DNA of 61,694 nucleotides. Source: Anaerolineales bacterium. Lineage in GTDB: Bacteria; Chloroflexota; Anaerolineae; Anaerolineales; Villigracilaceae. The position numbers and the translations under genes are program-made. Below, piece after piece: positions 51,402 through 60,709 of this stretch. Position 1 is the stretch's first letter. Each line of letters starts with the position of its first letter. Below the pieces are notes generated by a model that made no database searches, had not been told where the DNA came from, and saw only the letters and a program-made list of their open reading frames with translations. The stretch is from assembly GCA_016934715.1 (NCBI GenBank), contig JAFGSI010000051.1:1-61694 (forward strand), in the 5' to 3' direction.

Positions 51402-53194
51402 TCTTTTCCTCCGGCACCTGCTTTATAGGGGAGTAGTACAGAAAACGTACTGCCCTGACCTAGCGTGCTTTGCACGTTGACACTGCCCCCCATCAGGGCG
51501 GCAAGTTGTTTGACGATGGAAAGCCCCAATCCGGACCCACGCGTTGGATTTTCGGATCTCTCAGAATCGATCTGTTCGAAAGGTTCGAAGATATCCTCCA
51601 GGGCGTCTTGCGGGATCCCCCGTCCGGTATCCGCGACCCGGATCGCCCAATGGGTCGCATCCTCAGGCAGGATATCGACCCGGATCCTGCCCTGATCGGT
51701 GAATTTGATCGCGTTACTGACCAGGTTGATCATGATCTGACGCAGCCAGTAAGGGTCACCACTGAGCGTGGAGGGCAGGTCCGTTGAAACCTGTGCGTTG
51801 ATCTCCAGGGATTTGGCATGTGCCAGAGCCCTGGCGGTGGATTGGATCGCCTCCAGCAGTTCGTCTGGCGAGAACTCTCTGGTTTTGAAGACCACTCTCC
51901 CGGAATCGAGCTGGGCCTGTTCAACGAGATTATTGACGAAGTTGAGCAATTGTTCCGTACTGTCGATGATCTCTGTCAGCATGTTGAATTGTTTGCGGTT
52001 GATCGGACCGGGAACGCCCGCCTGCAGCATTTCGGTATATCCCAAAATTGAACCCAGGGGGGAACGAAGATCATGGCTGATGTTGGCGAGCAGCCGGGTT
52101 TTCATTTGCGAAGCGATCACGGCTTCGTCGCGCGCCTGCCTGATCTCGTCTTCCATTTGCTTGCGTTCGGTGATGTTGCGCAACACGATCACCCACCCGG
52201 AGAGGCGCTCCCGGCGATCGCGGATCGGGGATATGCTGACAGCGTAATAGCGCAGATGGTCGTCCTGCCCGATCGAGATCTCTTCCTGGGCGCTGGGCAG
52301 CTCTCCGAACTCTGCGACAAGATCGGTCCATGGTGCGAGGATCTCCCTGGCAGAGCGCCCGATGGCGTCCGCCATGGAACAGCCGAGCAGCGTCTCTGCG
52401 GCCGGGTTGATATCCACGATCTGCTGGTTGGCGTTCAGGACGATCACGCCTTCGGTCATCTTCTCAACGGTGATATCGCGGGCGATCGGAACGATGTCCA
52501 AGAGCTGGTAACGGAAGAGTGCCCATGCCATGGTCAGGCTGGTGAGCAGGAAACCAAAGGGGGTCAGGTCCAGCCCCTTCCAGGCCGGGACAAGCTCGAA
52601 GATCGTGATCGCGTTGCTGACCCAGGGGGCAAAGGAGCCGAAGAGCAGGAGCAGGAGCTGTTGGCGGTACAGATGGGAGGTTTTTCGGGAAGAGAGTATC
52701 AGAACATAGGTGCCGGCCAGGAGGAGGAGGTAGGAGTAGGTGGCATGGACCCAGAACCAGATCCCCAGGGTTGTTCTCAGGCTGACCGCGTTGTTGATCA
52801 GACCGAGGGTCATGTCTACCCAGAATTGCTGGTGATAGGCATTGGTCCAGATGCCAACAAAGGTGGTCATGGGCACGATCAGCAGCAGGAGAACATTGCG
52901 ACGGGTGATCAGCTGGCCTCGACCAGTGGTTTGCAGGGTGAAAAGCAGCCAGAGAACCGGCACCGCCACGATCCCGAAGTATTGTGCGCGCACCCAGAAG
53001 AACTTTGTGGACATGTCGAGAAAGGTCCACTCGAACAGATGCCCCAGCGTCCAGGCGATCAATGCCACCATGAGAAGGAGGAACACCTTGGCGCCTGGGA
53101 TCTGCCGCCGCGGCCAGGCATAGACAGCCAGAGACAGCAGGCAGGCAATCACGAGCAGTAACGGGACGAGGTAGGGAGTGGATTGGGTTGGCAT
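51398..53194 (-). CDS. Seven-helix membrane sensor histidine kinase with PAS domain
   Basis: This 598-residue kinase has an N-terminal 7TM histidine-kinase sensory region (about 1-230), a PAS domain (about 243-345), HisKA with phospho-acceptor His374 (N-I-S-H-D-L-R-S-P) and an HATPase domain with the N-box (M-I-N-L-V-S-N-A), G1 box (V-A-D-T-G-R-G-I) and G2 box (G-S-G-L-G-L-S). It should phosphorylate the adjacent single-domain response regulator. The signal is unknown. Confidence 0.94.
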   Translation of the reverse strand: MPTQSTPYLVPLLLVIACLLSLAVYAWPRRQIPGAKVFLLLMVALIAWTLGHLFEWTFLDMSTKFFWVRAQYFGIVAVPVLWLLFTLQTTGRGQLITRRNVLLLLIVPMTTFVGIWTNAYHQQFWVDMTLGLINNAVSLRTTLGIWFWVHATYSYLLLLAGTYVLILSSRKTSHLYRQQLLLLLFGSFAPWVSNAITIFELVPAWKGLDLTPFGFLLTSLTMAWALFRYQLLDIVPIARDITVEKMTEGVIVLNANQQIVDINPAAETLLGCSMADAIGRSAREILAPWTDLVAEFGELPSAQEEISIGQDDHLRYYAVSISPIRDRRERLSGWVIVLRNITERKQMEDEIRQARDEAVIASQMKTRLLANISHDLRSPLGSILGYTEMLQAGVPGPINRKQFNMLTEIIDSTEQLLNFVNNLVEQAQLDSGRVVFKTREFSPDELLEAIQSTARALAHAKSLEINAQVSTDLPSTLSGDPYWLRQIMINLVSNAIKFTDQGRIRVDILPEDATHWAIRVADTGRGIPQDALEDIFEPFEQIDSERSENPTRGSGLGLSIVKQLAALMGGSVNVQSTLGQGSTFSVLLPYKAGAGGKE

Positions 53195-53390
53195 GGGCGA
53201 TGCATCCTGGCCGATCGCTTTTTCAGCTCGCGGTTGTCCTGATTATACATCTTTTCGAAAACTCCCCGCTGTGGGCCTCCGTTCATGAGCAACGCCCGAC
53301 CATCCACCCCAACACTGTCTTTTTGGGGGGTGTCCTGATTCGTTTTCCCCTGAACTTTCTTCAGGTGGGTGTCGCCCGTGATGGGCGTGA

Positions 53391-53768
53391 TTACTCGCCG
53401 AAACCGAGCAGGTTACCGGCGGCGAACACAAACCAGAAAGCTGCAACAGCCAGCCCGGCAGCAAGGCCGACCCAGGTCGGCCAGCGCCGATCACGCCGCA
53501 GGATGGCCCCGATGCCAGCCGCCGCCGTCGCGACTCCCGCTGCGATCGAGATGTTCCACAACAGAAACGCCGGGCTGTTACCGGTAGGCGTCAGCACCGC
53601 CGCCAGGGCGAAGGCCACCCCGGCGATCAGGCCCAAGGAAAGGGTCCACCAGCTGAGGGCGGCCGGCCTCAGGGCCGGCTCGCCTGCCTGCGCTTCCCGC
53701 CGGCGGGTGACAGCCAGGAGGATCGCGGCGACCACGATCCCAAAGACGAACGACACACTTGCAGCCAT
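53391..53768 (-). CDS. Small four-helix membrane protein
   Basis: This 125-residue protein has four hydrophobic segments (about 3-20, 38-58, 68-88 and 100-120), with short basic loops (T-R-R-R-E and L-R-R-D-R-R-W). I do not recognise a family. The ATG at 53768 follows AGGAGGAGG with seven bases spacing, so the in-frame start at 53807 is unlikely. The region 53195-53390 between this stop and the kinase start holds nothing I can identify. Confidence 0.6.
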   Translation of the reverse strand: MAASVSFVFGIVVAAILLAVTRRREAQAGEPALRPAALSWWTLSLGLIAGVAFALAAVLTPTGNSPAFLLWNISIAAGVATAAAGIGAILRRDRRWPTWVGLAAGLAVAAFWFVFAAGNLLGFGE

Positions 53769-53993
53769 TGCAATGCCTCCTCCTGATTCCCAGGTCTTGA
53801 GAACCAAACCGTCGGATTAACACACCTCTACCCTCAAGGCTGGAGTGGAAAATTTGCCTGGCCTCATCCTGAGATGAAGGGCCGTGTTCCAATCATCGTT
53901 CTTCGATCGGTCTGCCTCTGGAGGCCGGCAGGCGGGTACTTCCCCCCGGCTGTGACGCATGGCCTTTGAAACTTCCTACCCGATCAACAGTTA

Positions 53994-55403
53994 TTACGAT
54001 GCATCGAAATAGATCGGATTGGCGATCAATGCCGGCAGGTTGGGGAGGCCGGGGATGAACTGCCGCAGGATCTCGATCCGCGCAAATCCAGGGGCTTCCA
54101 TGACGTATTGTCCCTGGAAAGAACCGCTCGCATCCGCCTGGAGCAGGGGTGTGCTGCTGCTCCCGGTGACGACCTGCACAATGTCCCCGGCCAACAAACC
54201 CTCCACCTTAACCTGCATCTCCCTGACCCCCGGAAAAGGCACACTGTCGCCCAGGAGGGCTTCTTCCGCGGTCGCCTCCAGAACGGGGCCATCGGGGGCG
54301 AAGGTCACATAGGCGTGTCCCTGTCTCAGCCCGGAGAGGATGTCCGCTGGATCGGCCGACGGGGCGTAGACGCAGGTCGTCGGTCCACCGGGAAAGAGGA
54401 AAAGCTGGCTGCGGTGGTAATCGCTCCCGCCGCAAATGGGGAGCTTTCTCCCTGCGGAAAGCAGGCTCTGCCACAAGCCCACCGCCCGCAGGTTGGACTC
54501 TCGCATCGGCCCGTTCCAGATCTCGAGGCAGTCGAAGGGCAGTTCGCTCCAATCGAACAGGAACGGGCACTGCTCGTCGAAGGGATGATTGAGGCTGATC
54601 AGGGCGCCGCGCCTGTGGGCCGAGGCGAAGCGGGCGCGCACCTCTTCCAGGTTGTTGGCGAAGAATGGTTCGTCGTACGGCTGGTCCACCCCCAGAAAGT
54701 TGGCGTGGCCGCGATAGTGGGTCCACTCGACGCCCGGGATCAGGGTCAGCCCTGGAAGGCGGGGCAGCGAGTCGGCCGAAACCGGCTGGTTATGATCGGT
54801 GATGGCCAGGAAATCCAGTCCATGCCGCAGTGCGTGCCGGGCCAGCTCGTCGACTGCCAGAACACCATCCGAGGCAAGTGTGTGGGCGTGCAGGTCGCCC
54901 TTGAAGAGACGCATGCGCTTGGGTGAGAAGGTCAGTTCGTAAACGACCGTCACACCCTGCGGGGCGACCTTGTACGCCCCGAGCAGGATCCGCCACTCCC
55001 CGGGGACCAGCGGGAAAGGTCGATAGCCGGGAGTGGCGAAGGTTTTGCCGACCTGGATCTCGGTCTTGCTCGAGCCGGAAGCCCCGACCTGGACCCCATC
55101 CGGGGCGACCAGTCCGAGGTCGATGATGTTGACCTCCTGCCGGGTTGTGAAGCCTGTGCCTTCGTCTCCGTCCGCGGTCGTGCGGTGGCGCGCGTAGTGA
55201 TAGGCCAGGGTGAACGACTCGATGTCCGGCGGCATGCGGAACGGGATGGTAAGGTACTGTCCCTCCTGTTCGTGCCCGACGAAATGCTCAATGCGCAGCG
55301 GGGTGTCGATGCAAACCTCCGTCTGGTTCTGGGATCGGACCCAGGATGCTCGCCAGGAACTGGCGGATCTGCCGGTTCCACAGGAACCAGTCGTGGTGCC
55401 CAT
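53994..55403 (-). CDS. PHP domain metallohydrolase (CehA/McbA-like)
   Basis: This protein of about 469 residues has an N-terminal beta-domain (about 35-160). The PHP domain follows, with metal-binding D-L-H-A-H-T (about 167-172), I-T-D-H-N (about 199-203), a Glu in G-V-E-W near 226, S-L-N-H-P near 288, and G-G-S-D-Y-H near 348; a C-terminal beta-domain ends the protein. Family members hydrolyse phosphoesters or carbamates using two or three metal ions. The N-terminus is doubtful: the first ATG behind a GAGG (55403) lies about 115 bases inside the upstream esterase gene, and no ordinary start codon occurs between there and the conserved domain. Confidence 0.78.
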   Translation of the reverse strand: MGTTTGSCGTGRSASSWRASWVRSQNQTEVCIDTPLRIEHFVGHEQEGQYLTIPFRMPPDIESFTLAYHYARHRTTADGDEGTGFTTRQEVNIIDLGLVAPDGVQVGASGSSKTEIQVGKTFATPGYRPFPLVPGEWRILLGAYKVAPQGVTVVYELTFSPKRMRLFKGDLHAHTLASDGVLAVDELARHALRHGLDFLAITDHNQPVSADSLPRLPGLTLIPGVEWTHYRGHANFLGVDQPYDEPFFANNLEEVRARFASAHRRGALISLNHPFDEQCPFLFDWSELPFDCLEIWNGPMRESNLRAVGLWQSLLSAGRKLPICGGSDYHRSQLFLFPGGPTTCVYAPSADPADILSGLRQGHAYVTFAPDGPVLEATAEEALLGDSVPFPGVREMQVKVEGLLAGDIVQVVTGSSSTPLLQADASGSFQGQYVMEAPGFARIEILRQFIPGLPNLPALIANPIYFDAS

Positions 55404-56097
55404 CTTCCTCGTGATACTCGGACTGCACACCCAGCGACTGACAGGCAGCGTGGAATGCGCCGCTCAGGGGATAGAGGTCCTCCTGCCGGCCAACGGCGAT
55501 GAACAGGTGGGGCAGGGCGGACGGGTCAAGGGCGGCGCGCTGCAGCCAGGCAGCCGGGTCGTGTTCGCTGCCGGCCAGTTGGTCCAGATCCCCGAGCAGC
55601 TGGGAGAACTCATGCTGGCGGTGATCGTTGGGATCAAGCTTCAGAATTTCCAGGCTCAACACACCTGAAAAACTGGCCGCGGCGGCGTAGCATTCGGGAT
55701 GCAGGAGAGCAGCCTTGAAGGCACCGTAACCGCCCATCGAGTTCCCGGCGATGAAGGTGTCCTCCCTGGCGGGGGACAGCCCGAAGACGTCGACCAGATA
55801 GCGGGGCAGTTCCTCGGTCAGGTAGGAAAAGTAATGCTGTCCGTTGGGCTGGTCTGTGTAAAAGCTGCGCCCGACCGAGGGCATGATCACCACCAGTCCA
55901 TAAGCGGCCGCCAGGATCTCGATGGAGGTGTACCGCTGCCAGGCGCTGGCATCGTCGCTCAGGCCGTGCAGCAGGTAAAGCACCCTGCGCTTTGCGACCG
56001 GCGTGTCTCCCATCTTCCCCGGGTCGGGAAGCAGGATATTCAGGGGCAGGTTGACCTTGACGGTCTCCGGTAGGTGATCGATGCGGATGAGGGCCAT
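55288..56097 (-). CDS. Esterase, EstA/S-formylglutathione hydrolase-like
   Basis: This 269-residue alpha/beta hydrolase of the putative esterase (esterase D) family has Y-L-L-H-G-L-S-D-D near 41-49, the nucleophile elbow G-N-S-M-G-G with Ser120, a likely Asp in G-R-Q-E-D-L-Y near 218, and His in E-D-G-H-H-D-W near 240. It lacks a signal peptide. AGGAGG lies five bases before the ATG, 13 bases after the symporter stop, so it is probably co-expressed with it. Acylated sugars would be plausible substrates given the neighbour, but that is inference. Confidence 0.88.
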   Translation of the reverse strand: MALIRIDHLPETVKVNLPLNILLPDPGKMGDTPVAKRRVLYLLHGLSDDASAWQRYTSIEILAAAYGLVVIMPSVGRSFYTDQPNGQHYFSYLTEELPRYLVDVFGLSPAREDTFIAGNSMGGYGAFKAALLHPECYAAAASFSGVLSLEILKLDPNDHRQHEFSQLLGDLDQLAGSEHDPAAWLQRAALDPSALPHLFIAVGRQEDLYPLSGAFHAACQSLGVQSEYHEEDGHHDWFLWNRQIRQFLASILGPIPEPDGGLHRHPAAH

Positions 56098-56110
56098 TGT
56101 TTCCTCCTGT

Positions 56111-57409
56111 CTATTCCTGGGAAGTGACTGCTGGGATTTCTGCGGGCCGCTTGAAGTCGATGAACCAGGAGAAGGCGAAGCTGACCACCATCAGGATGGG
56201 TGGAACGATGGTCATCAGGAAGCGGGCCGCCTCGTCCGGGTGCAGTCCGGGGTTATCGCCGCTCTCGAAGCCGTAGATGCGGAAGACCAGGAGATAGGCG
56301 ACGCTGGTGAAGAGGCCGTTCAGACGGTTCATGAAGCCGAGAGCATTGGCAATGATGCCTTCCCGGCGCAAGCCGTGTTTCTGGGTGTCCTCATCCATGA
56401 TCTTGGCGCCGATCAGGTCCATGGTGGTGATGACCCCCGAAAAGCCGAAGCCCACGAAGGCCGAGAAGAGAATGGCCGTTATCAGGTCGGGGGCGAAATA
56501 GAGCGGGACGAACGTGATCGCCAGGATGGCCAGCGCTGTCCGCCAGATGGGGATCAGCGCATATCTCCTGACCAGCCAGGCCCAGACGGCCACGCCGGCG
56601 ATGGCGATGACCAGGACCGCGGCGAGCAGGAAGGTAGACTGCCCGCTGGAAAGCCCGAGGGCATATTCGACGTAGAATGCCACCGAGGCCAGCACAAGCG
56701 ACATGGCGGCGCTGTAGAAGGCGTTGGCCAGGCCGGCGATCCAGAATTTCTTATTGGTCAGCAGGTCCCTGAGCGCCTTCCACAGGCCCGGCCTGGCCTC
56801 CTCCGGCTCGGGGTCTCTTTCCCGGCAGGTGAAGGACATGTACAGGATGACCACGCCGCCGAGGATGCCGTACAGGATGGAGGTCAGCCCGTAGCCAAGC
56901 GCTTCGGTGATCATCGGCGTCAGGGCGATGCTGATGATCATGGCGACCAGCTGGAAGGCCTGCCGCAGCGCGTTCGTCTTCGCCCGGCTGGCGTCACCGC
57001 GGAACAGTTCGGGGAACAGGGCCCCGTAGTTGGCGTTGATGACCGAATCTAACGTGCCAGCCAGGATGTAGAAGAGCATGCCGTAAGCGAAGATGGCATT
57101 TCCCGCCAGGAAGGCCGGCACGTTGTAGAAGGCGATGAAGCACAGGATCAGCAGCGGGGTTCCGATGGTCAGCCAGGGCCGTCGCCGGCCCCACCGGGTG
57201 CGCGTCCGGTCAGAGAGGTAGCCGTAGACGGGATTATCAATGGCGTCGATGAAGGTATAGATCAGCAACATGGCTGCCCACTGCCTGGTCGTCACCCCCA
57301 GGCCAAGCACGTAGAAAGTGAAGGCAAACGTCTTGAGCATGTTGATGGGAATGGAGGTGCCAAACATGCCGATGGCATAGTTGAAGGACTTCGCGCTCGT
57401 TTGGGACAC
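56111..57409 (-). CDS. MFS sugar:cation symporter (GPH family)
   Basis: This 432-residue protein with 12 membrane helices belongs to the glycoside-pentoside-hexuronide (MelB-like) symporters. The motif D-A-I-D-N-P-V-Y-G-Y-L-S-D-R-T-R-T-R-W-G (about 58-77) contains the cation-binding aspartates of this family and the R-R-x-W that follows. A GTG at 57409 behind AGGAGG is the likely start; the longer frame upstream shows no membrane-protein character. First gene of a transporter-esterase-hydrolase operon for uptake and breakdown of a glycoside or related compound. Confidence 0.88.
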   Translation of the reverse strand: MSQTSAKSFNYAIGMFGTSIPINMLKTFAFTFYVLGLGVTTRQWAAMLLIYTFIDAIDNPVYGYLSDRTRTRWGRRRPWLTIGTPLLILCFIAFYNVPAFLAGNAIFAYGMLFYILAGTLDSVINANYGALFPELFRGDASRAKTNALRQAFQLVAMIISIALTPMITEALGYGLTSILYGILGGVVILYMSFTCRERDPEPEEARPGLWKALRDLLTNKKFWIAGLANAFYSAAMSLVLASVAFYVEYALGLSSGQSTFLLAAVLVIAIAGVAVWAWLVRRYALIPIWRTALAILAITFVPLYFAPDLITAILFSAFVGFGFSGVITTMDLIGAKIMDEDTQKHGLRREGIIANALGFMNRLNGLFTSVAYLLVFRIYGFESGDNPGLHPDEAARFLMTIVPPILMVVSFAFSWFIDFKRPAEIPAVTSQE

Positions 57410-57649
57410 GGAAAAGACCTCCTGAGTGGATTTGATTGCCGGACGGTGCCGTGAACGGTCGGGCTGGAATCGGCGCCCAGGCGAAGGCGACCAGCCTTCA
57501 TCCGTGCAGGGCGCGCTCGAACTAAAGCCAATTATGCGACCAGAACCCGATTTGCGCCACACGCGTAAAGCACAAGGCGCGAAACGCCGCGTCGGTGCGC
57601 CAGCAGTCGTTGGGCTGGTTATCGCTTATCAACATGAAGAAACGGCGTA

Positions 57650-58414
57650 TTAAATAGAGTAAATCTTAAATCCCAGTGATTGATAAAGATTCTTTGCATC
57701 CGCAAACGCTCTTGTCGTAATTATCGTAGAGCCGCGATCAAAGGCGTCATTAATCGCTGTGGCGGCTAACGCTCTGGCCAACCCCTTTTTTCGGTAATCC
57801 ACAAGGGTCGCAACAAATTCAAGGGAAGAAATGCCTTTGTTATCGAGTAGAGCTGAAACAGCAACTGGTTTGTCGCTGTAAAATCCAATATAGCAGTGCA
57901 TGATCCCTTTTTCGCACAAATGAAAATGATTGACTCGGTGCATAATAGGATAGCCACCATGCAAAACGGCATTACAAATATCAGCCCAAATTCCAAATTC
58001 ATCTAAACCTACAACTGGCTTTACACGAATTGCATCATTGGTTCCGTAAATTTCCGGCTTCTCTTCCGGGAATATCGCCATATACACTTCTTCATCATTT
58101 TCATGTTGTTCAGGAGTTAACACGGGCCGGTCTTTGCCCCATATCAGATCGGCTATTCTCTCAGAAACACACAAACCCCACCACGTATGTACATTGCTGG
58201 CCTTGATTTCAGCGATCTTTTGAGAAGCCTCTTCATCACTTAAATGCTCTAGTGTTACATCAAAGATGGATGTTCCGCCGTCTTCTCCTGCTTTCGGGCA
58301 AATCACTGAGTAAATTCCGTTGTTTTTAAACTCCATATGGCAAGCATTACCAAGTTGGCGACAATAAAAATTAGCCCCTTCGTCAACAAATTTAATAATT
58401 TGCTTTGCATCCAT
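57650..58414 (-). CDS. GNAT family N-acetyltransferase (low-GC, probably acquired)
   Basis: This 254-residue protein has a C-terminal GNAT domain. The acetyl-CoA loop is D-Y-R-K-K-G-L-A-R-A-L-A (about 208-219) and the last segment N-L-Y-Q-S-L-G-F-K (about 242-250) is the family ending. The N-terminal half (about 1-125) is a separate domain containing many charged and Cys/His residues. The gene is much more AT-rich than its surroundings, with different codon use, suggesting transfer from a low-GC bacterium. GAAGGAGT lies about 8 bases before the ATG. The acceptor substrate is unknown. Confidence 0.85.
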   Translation of the reverse strand: MDAKQIIKFVDEGANFYCRQLGNACHMEFKNNGIYSVICPKAGEDGGTSIFDVTLEHLSDEEASQKIAEIKASNVHTWWGLCVSERIADLIWGKDRPVLTPEQHENDEEVYMAIFPEEKPEIYGTNDAIRVKPVVGLDEFGIWADICNAVLHGGYPIMHRVNHFHLCEKGIMHCYIGFYSDKPVAVSALLDNKGISSLEFVATLVDYRKKGLARALAATAINDAFDRGSTIITTRAFADAKNLYQSLGFKIYSI

Positions 58415-58684
58415 TTCTCGTCACTCCTTCTCTCGCCATTCTTTTACTTTTGAGCCATCGGATCTCGATAACAAGAATTTCACGACGTAGAGTACCAGTC
58501 CAAGGTATTATAGTGCATCCGGGCAGAATGCAACTGTAGTCTGTGTTTTCACATTCTTCTCTTCTTCAGCCACTTTGGCAGCGCGTGCTGCGCCAGCGAG
58601 GGGAGAAGGAAAAATAGACCGAGGGTCATCTGTCAGGCACATCTTGAAAACACTCTTTCTTATCATCTGGATCAAGGTTTTTCG

Positions 58685-59680
58685 TCAGATCACATCTTTA
58701 TCAAAAATATCCCGGTACCCTCGATCGAGTTCATCATTCGAAAGGTGTGCATATTTTTGGGTGACCTGGATATTGGCATGCCGAGCCAGCTCCTGGGCCA
58801 GCTTCAAATTCCCCGAAGCCCGCAGCACCGAGGTGACGAAATAATGGCGGAAGGAGTGGGGGGTGATCCGCTTTTCTGCCTCCTCTCCGAGCGCCTGGCG
58901 GACGCGCGCATTCACAATATCCCGGCCGGTGGTCGTCGAGATCGGTTTTACTTTTTTCCCGGCGCCTTTATCATGACGGGCGAAGAGGGGCAGGGAGGGG
59001 AGGGGGCGTCCCGAGCCGCCATCCAGACCTGCACGCGCAGCGAGATAGTCCTTGAGGGAACGCAGGATCCGGTTTGAGAAGCGGACCACGGCCTGCTTGT
59101 TGCCTTTGCCGATGATGATCGCCTGGCCTTCGTTCCAGTCGATATCGCCGCGGCGCAGGCCGCAGGCCTCATGGACCCGCAGGCCGGAGTCGGCCAGGGT
59201 CAGCAGGAAGGCCCGGTCACGCAGGTCGCGCAGGCGTTCGGCGCTGTCAGACGAGGATGGATGATTCATAATATACACCAGAACATCCTCGATCTCCTCG
59301 CGCGGAAATTGAGGCAGGCGCTGGCCGGGCCGGCGGGTTTGCTGCAGAACGAACTCATTCAACCTGGGGAAGTTGATCTCAGCCAGGTTCCTGGCTGAGA
59401 GGAAGTTGAAGAACCGTTTTGCGGCAACGACGTACAGTTGTTCCGTGGCTGGAGAATACGCCTCCAGGGCATCCAGGAGCCAGGGCATGCTGTCTTCGGT
59501 CAGCCGGTCGGCAGGCGTCTCGAGGGCGGGCAATCCACGCTCTTCAAGTACCCGGGAGAAGAAGAGCAGGCCTTTCGCATAGCTTAACGCCGTATTGGCA
59601 CTGCGTGACCTTTTGACCATATCGACAAAGTCCGCCATGGCCATCTGGATGGTGGGCACAGCCGGGGTGGGAGTATCCAT
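58685..59680 (-). CDS. Tyrosine recombinase (XerC/D-like integrase)
   Basis: This 331-residue site-specific recombinase has an N-terminal SAM-like core-binding domain (about 10-110) and a catalytic domain with all expected residues: Arg168 (S-G-L-R-V-H-E), His275 and Arg278 (H-S-F-R-H), His301 (R-H-A-N-I-Q) and nucleophile Tyr310 (Q-K-Y-A-H-L-S). It cuts and rejoins DNA through a covalent tyrosine linkage. It stands alone with no recognisable phage genes, so it may be a Xer-type or a mobile-element integrase. A 260-base leader separates it from a consensus-like promoter. Confidence 0.9.
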   Translation of the reverse strand: MDTPTPAVPTIQMAMADFVDMVKRSRSANTALSYAKGLLFFSRVLEERGLPALETPADRLTEDSMPWLLDALEAYSPATEQLYVVAAKRFFNFLSARNLAEINFPRLNEFVLQQTRRPGQRLPQFPREEIEDVLVYIMNHPSSSDSAERLRDLRDRAFLLTLADSGLRVHEACGLRRGDIDWNEGQAIIIGKGNKQAVVRFSNRILRSLKDYLAARAGLDGGSGRPLPSLPLFARHDKGAGKKVKPISTTTGRDIVNARVRQALGEEAEKRITPHSFRHYFVTSVLRASGNLKLAQELARHANIQVTQKYAHLSNDELDRGYRDIFDKDVI

Positions 59681-59910
59681 GTGATTTTAACCTCGGAAAT
59701 GATGTGTTCTTGGAGACGAGGGACTGATCGTTCTGCAGGATCTGGCTGCAATGGATTGAGAAGGATCAGTAACAGTACAATTTTCATTCATTCCATTTTC
59801 CGATCAAGACCATCCAGCGACAACTGGACAAGGGTCTGAACACTTGCTGGTCCATTGCGTCCCAGGAGCCCCGCTTGGGCCTGGCGGAAAGTGCAGCCCG
59901 TCGCAACTAT

Positions 59911-59973
59911 GGTCATTGTAAGAATACTTATCGTGACCATTTATATTATACTGGACAACCTGGACCCCGTCAA
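59911..59973 (-). promoter_or_regulatory. Integrase promoter with 28-bp dyad at the start site
   Basis: On the minus strand TTGACG (59973-59968) and TATAAT (59950-59945) are 17 bases apart. Just downstream lies a symmetric dyad at 59911-59938: GGTCA, three bases, TAAG, four bases, CTTA, three bases, TGACC. It covers the expected start of transcription, where a repressor could act. The leader of about 260 bases to the integrase start holds only very short ORFs. Confidence 0.6.
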
Positions 59974-60155
59974 GCCCCCCCATCGATCGCGTGCCCTTCA
60001 GATCGGATGAGGAAATTTAAGGATCGAAGCCGTCCTGCCGGGGAGAGATCAAACCCTACGCGATCCGTGTTGCGCCCGGGAGCCTGCTTTCCTTCCCCTC
60101 CCCCGCCCCGCCGGGATGCCGGTCCTCTTTTCACGATCCCATCACGATCCCATAA

Positions 60156-60200
60156 GCACCGCCGCCCACGCCGTGAATTTACCGGTGTGGGCGGCGGTGC
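60156..60200. repeat. Very stable inverted repeat
   Basis: A 14-bp GC-rich perfect stem (60156-60169 with 60187-60200) continues with one G-U and three more pairs around a short AT-rich loop. It lies 86 bases beyond the stop of the gene at 60286, between it and the integrase leader, and could end transcripts from the right although no T-run follows. The rest of 59974-60285 holds nothing I can identify. Confidence 0.7.
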
Positions 60201-60285
60201 AACCCCAGGGTTGCTGCCCTGCAGCCTCCCCTGTGGGCTGTGGATTGGTTACGAACCATGCAGGCAGGACCCCGCCGGGCAGCTT

Positions 60286-60693
60286 TTATCCGACGCCACC
60301 GAACCTGTCCCCACCTTCACTGAATTTGGCAAAGGCCTCTGAATATTCGATGATCTGCTCGCCGGCCTTGGCAGCCGCCAGGTAGAACAGCGGCAGCACC
60401 TGTTTCGCAGAGCAGCCCACCCCCAACAGCTTGGTGACGATCTCTTCGGGGATCTGCCGTACGGTCGCCTCCCCCACCGCAAGCATCAGCGTCTGACCGA
60501 GGAGGAGATCATAGCTTCCATCGCCCAGATCGCGAAGCACAGCCACCCCCTCGGCCTGTTTTCGCTGATACAGCTCATCCACGGCTGTGACAATGACGTC
60601 TGTGTCGCTGATGCCGCTCATCACCTTCCCAAGCCAGGAGATTTGATTTATGGTCTTCAAGTCCAAACGGTATGTGCGCGGGATTTTCGCCAT
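60286..60693 (-). CDS. Small putative ribbon-helix-helix type DNA-binding protein
   Basis: This 135-residue protein has an N-terminal strand and two helices (R-T-Y-R-L-D-L-K-T-I-N-Q-I-S-W, then a second helix with T-D-V-I-V-T-A-V-D-E-L) that resemble ribbon-helix-helix repressors. The C-terminal half (about 60-135) is helical and without a known domain. GGAGG five bases before the ATG at 60693 supports this start over the GTG at 60705. The promoter leaves only about ten leader bases. It may be an autoregulated repressor or antitoxin-like protein; no partner toxin is evident. Confidence 0.6.
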   Translation of the reverse strand: MAKIPRTYRLDLKTINQISWLGKVMSGISDTDVIVTAVDELYQRKQAEGVAVLRDLGDGSYDLLLGQTLMLAVGEATVRQIPEEIVTKLLGVGCSAKQVLPLFYLAAAKAGEQIIEYSEAFAKFSEGGDRFGGVG

Positions 60694-60709
60694 CAGTACC
60701 TCCACAACC

